In this document: in pieces, positions 6,207 through 9,013 of the stretch
Numbering within the stretch: the first letter of the stretch is position 1
Layout: each line of letters starts with the position of its first letter
Assembly (NCBI GenBank): GCA_913061345.1
Contig: CAJXTZ010000072.1
Span: forward strand, 1 to 9,013
Length of the DNA stretch: 9,013 nt
Source: an uncultured Erythrobacter sp.
GTDB taxonomy: Bacteria; Pseudomonadota; Alphaproteobacteria; Sphingomonadales; Sphingomonadaceae
Reading direction: 5' to 3'
Notes under the pieces: generated by a model
Told to the model about the DNA's origin: nothing
The model's input: the letters and a program-made list of their open reading frames with translations, nothing else
Databases searched by the model: none
Position numbers and translations under genes: made by a program

Positions 6207-7361
6207 CTACAGGCGTTCGATGATCGTGACGTTCGCCTGTCCGCCGCCCTCGCACATGGTCTGCAGGCCGTAGCGGCCTCCTGTGCGTTCCAGTGCGTTC
6301 AACAGCGTGGTCATCAGCCGTGCGCCGGTGGCTCCTATGGGATGCCCCAGCGCGATGGCGCCGCCCCGCACGTTCACCTTGTCGTGCGGAATGCCCAACT
6401 CCTTCATCCAGGCCATGGGAATGCTGGCGAACGCCTCGTTGCATTCGAACAGGTCTATCTCGTCGAGGGTCATGCCCGATTTCTGCATGGCATAGCGTGT
6501 CGCCACTATGGGACCGGTAAGCATCCAGACGGGGTTCGCCGCCCGCACCGAAAGGTGATGGATACGCGCCCGAGGCTTCAGGTTGTGATCCTTCACCGCC
6601 TGCTCGCTGGCGACTAGCATGGCAGCGGAAGCATCGCAGTTCTGGCTCGATACTCCGGCGGTGACGATACCACCATCGCGCACCGGCTTGAGATCGGCGA
6701 GGCCTTCCAGCGTAGTGTTGGGACGGATGGTCTCGTCGCGGTACAGCCCTTCGATCGGCACAACCTCGTGGTCGAACCAGCCCGCGTTCCACGCCGCTTG
6801 CGCGCGTTCGTGGCTGGCAAGGGCAAACTCTTCCATTTCCTCACGGCTGATCTGCCATTTCTCGGCAATCATCTCAGCCGAACGGATCTGGTTTACCTCC
6901 TCGTCGCCGTATCGCGAGTCCCATCCCTTTGCGCCGATAAAGGGTCCGTTTTCAAACCCGAACTGAGTGCCCACTGTCATTGCGGACATGATGGGAATCC
7001 GGTTCATCGCCTGGCTTCCGCCGGCCACCACCATGTCCTGCGTCCCGCTCATCACGCCCTGGGCAGCAAAATGAAGCGATTGCTGGCTGGAACCGCATTG
7101 CCGGTCGATAGTCACGCCGGGCACTTCCTCCGGAAGGCCCGCCACCAGCCAGGCCGTGCGCCCGATGTCACCGGCCTGTCCACCGATGGTTTCGGTGCAG
7201 CCCCATACGACATCGTCCACTCCCAGCGGATCGATGCCTGTGCGGTCGACTAGCTGGCGTATCGAATGCGCCGCAAGGTCCGCCGGATGAACGTGCGCCA
7301 GGCTGCCCTTCTTGCGCCCCACCGGCGTGCGGACCGCGTCGATCAGATAGGCTTCAGGCAT
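6207..7361 (-). CDS. fadA6: FadA6-like 3-ketoacyl-CoA thiolase (steroid degradation)
   Basis: A complete 384-residue thiolase that splits a 3-ketoacyl-CoA by CoA attack. Catalytic residues are Cys89 in DRQCGSSQQ, His340 in ALGHPIGATG and Cys370 in QTMCEGGG; NEAFA is at 308-312. The blocks VDAIGGQAGNI-like (ETIGGQAGDI here), PGVTIDRQCGSSQQ, AEKWQISREEME and the end ANVTIIERL match mycobacterial FadA6 as I remember it, which acts late in steroid ring C/D degradation. The usual thiolase DGA triplet is DAS here (243-245). The frame is open back to 7478, but the start at 7361 (MPEAYLIDAVRT) is chosen because it has the family N-terminus and AGGG 9 nt upstream. It overlaps the preceding ACAD gene by 8 nt. 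Thiolase identity is certain; ring-degradation substrate is inferred. Confidence 0.93.
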   Translation of the reverse strand: MPEAYLIDAVRTPVGRKKGSLAHVHPADLAAHSIRQLVDRTGIDPLGVDDVVWGCTETIGGQAGDIGRTAWLVAGLPEEVPGVTIDRQCGSSQQSLHFAAQGVMSGTQDMVVAGGSQAMNRIPIMSAMTVGTQFGFENGPFIGAKGWDSRYGDEEVNQIRSAEMIAEKWQISREEMEEFALASHERAQAAWNAGWFDHEVVPIEGLYRDETIRPNTTLEGLADLKPVRDGGIVTAGVSSQNCDASAAMLVASEQAVKDHNLKPRARIHHLSVRAANPVWMLTGPIVATRYAMQKSGMTLDEIDLFECNEAFASIPMAWMKELGIPHDKVNVRGGAIALGHPIGATGARLMTTLLNALERTGGRYGLQTMCEGGGQANVTIIERL

Positions 7362-8385
7362 CTTGTGGTTCCCTGTCGAATGTGTGTGATGGCCCCATCG
7401 GACATGTCGCCATGCGCCTGGCGATACGTTGACGGTGGAAATACGGGGTGCCCCAACTGTTGGTGAGGGCGAGCGCACGCTTCAGAAAAAGGTGCACGTC
7501 CACCTCCCAACTGTAACCCATCGCCCCGTGGACCTGGATGGCGGCGCGCGCCGCGTTGTCGGCCGCCTCGAGAGCGACGATCTTGGCGTGGCTGATCAAC
7601 GATTGCGCGACTAGGTCGCGGTCTCCTATCCGTGCTGCGGCAGCCAGAACCACCGGTCGTACGAATTCGATGGCAGTCTGTGCCGAGGCCAGACGATGCT
7701 TCACCGCCTGGTAGGTGCCTATGGGCTTGCCGAACTGTTGGCGCTCCTTCGCGTAGGCTACGGCAAGATCCACGCAGCGCTGGGCAATGCCAAGGCCCTG
7801 CGCGGCCGCGAACAAGGCACCTCGATCCAGCGCCAGATCCCAGTCCGCCTGGCCAAGTTCTGTCGCCCGCTGTTTGTCCCATTCGACATCGAAAAGGCGG
7901 CGGAAGGGATCGATGCTTTCGCGACGGGAAAGCCCTACCTGATCAGGCCGCGCCAGATATGCGGTTCCCCCGTCATGCAGAATGATCGCTGCGCTGATGT
8001 CTGCATCAGCGACCGCAGCGTTGGCGGGATGCTGGATAGAGATACTGGCCTCAGGGTGGGCCAACAGATCGTGTCCGGGGGCAAGCTGCGCCAGCATAGG
8101 TGCCGCGACACCGGCACTCTCTACCAGCGGATCCGGAAGCGCGGCATAGCCGGCCTGCTCTGCCACCAGTGCAAAGTCCAGTTCACTCAGGCCCAGGCCA
8201 CCCTCGTCTTCGGGCAGAAGCAGCATGGTGAACCCGTTTTCCGCTATCGCGTTCCAGCGCGCCTCCATGCGGGCTTCTCCGCTTGTCATCTGTTCACGCC
8301 ATTGGTCGGGGCCGCTCTTGTCCGCGAACAGTTGCCGGGCGGTTTCGGCGAACATCTGCTGTTCTTCGCTGAGGGAAAAATCCAT
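7354..8385 (-). CDS. Acyl-CoA dehydrogenase, beta-type subunit of second pair
   Basis: A 343-residue acyl-CoA dehydrogenase-fold protein. It opens with MDFSLSEEQQ, has a divergent, short middle domain, and retains the flavin-contacting C-terminal helices: Arg215 with QFGKPIGTYQ (217-226) and QVHGAMGYSWE (284-294), then LFLKRA. As in the beta protein at 4056-5111, there is no C-terminal YEGT/IQR motif and no FERG glutamate, so it is probably not catalytic alone. It is expected to form an alpha2beta2 enzyme with the truncated gene just upstream, whose stop lies 9 nt before this ATG. The tail after residue 325 (MATCPMGPSHTF...) is unlike the family and partly overlaps the thiolase start. The sequence is far from its counterpart in the first pair, so this is not a recent duplication. 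Confidence 0.88.
   Translation of the reverse strand: MDFSLSEEQQMFAETARQLFADKSGPDQWREQMTSGEARMEARWNAIAENGFTMLLLPEDEGGLGLSELDFALVAEQAGYAALPDPLVESAGVAAPMLAQLAPGHDLLAHPEASISIQHPANAAVADADISAAIILHDGGTAYLARPDQVGLSRRESIDPFRRLFDVEWDKQRATELGQADWDLALDRGALFAAAQGLGIAQRCVDLAVAYAKERQQFGKPIGTYQAVKHRLASAQTAIEFVRPVVLAAAARIGDRDLVAQSLISHAKIVALEAADNAARAAIQVHGAMGYSWEVDVHLFLKRALALTNSWGTPYFHRQRIARRMATCPMGPSHTFDREPQDA
7371..7374 (-). promoter_or_regulatory. Ribosome binding site for the FadA6-like thiolase
   Basis: AGGG on the minus strand lies 9 nt before the ATG at 7361, inside the end of the upstream ACAD gene. It supports this start over the upstream codon at 7478, whose extra 39 residues resemble no thiolase. 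Confidence 0.6.
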
Positions 8386-8394
8386 CCGTCGCCC

Positions 8395-8966
8395 CTACTT
8401 TCTCGGCAGGCCAAGCATGCGCTCGGCGATGATGTTGCGCTGGATTTCGTTCGATCCGGCATAGATGGGGCCGGCAAGTGCGAAGATGTAATCGTCGATC
8501 CAGTCGTGCGCACCGGGTTCGCTCAGGAACTCCACCTCAGGACCAAGCAGAGCAAGGGCAGTGCGGTGCAAATGGATATCCAGTTCGGACCAGAATATCT
8601 TGTTCGTGGATGCCTCCGGCCCGATGGTCGCTCCGCCGATAAGCATGCTGGCGGTTCGATAGATCGATAGCGCGTAGGCCTCTGCATTCATGAAAGCGCG
8701 AACAACGTCGGCCTCCAATGCAGGATCGACCGAAGGATCGTCCTTTCTGCGTTCCCACAATTTGGCCAGTTCCTCCGCCGCGAGCTGGTAGCGCGCCGGA
8801 CTGCGCAGCATCAGGCCTCTCTCGAAACCGGCAGTGGCCATGCAAATCTTCCAGCCCTCGCCTTCGCCACCCAGGCGATTGAATTCAGGAACCCGAACAT
8901 TTTCGAGGAGAATTTCGGCAAACCCGACATGGCCGTTTATCTTCTTGATGGGATTCACTGTGACGC
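8395..8966 (-). CDS. Acyl-CoA dehydrogenase, alpha subunit of second pair, 5' truncated
   Basis: The C-terminal half (189 residues) of a full-length acyl-CoA dehydrogenase. The frame stays open to the genomic edge at 8966, reading VTVNPIKKINGHVGF, the usual middle-domain segment. The GTG at 8958 is therefore an internal valine and not a start. FERG (Glu48 of the visible part) supplies the probable catalytic base, as in isovaleryl/long-chain-type enzymes. The C-terminal YAGSNEIQRN (168-177) has Ala where medium-chain enzymes have their glutamate. The ending IIAERMLGLPRK is typical of steroid- and branched-substrate ACADs such as FadE26 and FadE29. It is the catalytic partner for the beta-type gene 9 nt downstream. 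The N-terminal domain and the true start lie outside the window. Confidence 0.9.
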
Positions 8967-9013
8967 CTGTCTCTTATACACATCTCCGAGCCCACGAGAC
9001 TAGGCATGATCTC
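8967..9013 (+). other. Illumina Nextera i7-side adapter, not biological
   Basis: The Tn5 mosaic end in reverse (CTGTCTCTTATACACATCT, 8967-8985) is followed by CCGAGCCCACGAGAC (read-2 primer complement), an 8-base index TAGGCATG at 9001-9008 (Nextera i7 N706 from memory) and ATCTC, the start of the P7 tail. Genomic sequence ends at 8966. Confidence 0.98.

Noticed and set aside
6100..6792. 230-codon minus-strand frame extending from the thiolase into the gap
   Set aside because: It is mostly an out-of-frame shadow of the FadA6-like thiolase with histidine/arginine-rich composition.
7696..8670. 324-codon plus-strand frame opposite the two right-hand dehydrogenases
   Set aside because: It is antisense to two well-supported genes, spans their junction and shows no family features; long antisense frames are expected in GC-rich DNA.

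Overview
This window is an assembled piece of bacterial DNA, bases 51-8966, still flanked by untrimmed Illumina Nextera library adapters at bases 1-50 and 8967-9013. Only bases 51-8966 are biological. High GC at third codon positions, very tight gene packing and the protein types suggest a proteobacterium. A steroid-degrading alphaproteobacterium of the sphingomonad type is my best guess, but taxonomy is inferred from protein style and not shown directly.

All ten genes lie on the minus strand and read right to left. In transcription order they are: acyl-CoA dehydrogenase alpha subunit (5' end cut off, 8395-8966), acyl-CoA dehydrogenase beta-type subunit (7354-8385), FadA6-like thiolase (6207-7361), a 187-bp gap, MFE-2-type SDR dehydrogenase (5114-6019), beta-type acyl-CoA dehydrogenase (4056-5111), FadE30-like alpha acyl-CoA dehydrogenase (2881-4059), IpdF-like SDR (2099-2884), MaoC hydratase (1623-2096), ketosteroid isomerase (1215-1616) and a second thiolase (51-1208, 3' end cut off). 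Except for the gap at 6020-6206, genes overlap by 4-8 nt or sit 2-9 nt apart, so there are one or two transcription units.

The gene set reads as a coenzyme A-dependent steroid degradation operon. The IpdF-like, FadE30-like, FadA6-like and Rv3548c-like proteins match from memory the KstR2 regulon set of actinobacteria, which degrades the C and D rings and the propionate side chain of HIP-CoA. The isomerase keeps the full active-site set of true delta5-3-ketosteroid isomerases, tying the operon to steroids independently. Dehydrogenation (two alpha/beta ACAD pairs), hydration (MaoC), hydroxyacyl oxidation (SDR) and thiolysis (two thiolases) together make complete beta-oxidation turns.

No RNA genes, mobile elements, CRISPR arrays or plus-strand genes were found. 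The overall pathway class is well supported. Exact substrates and one-to-one assignment to the mycobacterial enzymes are inferences from remembered family sequences and need alignment.
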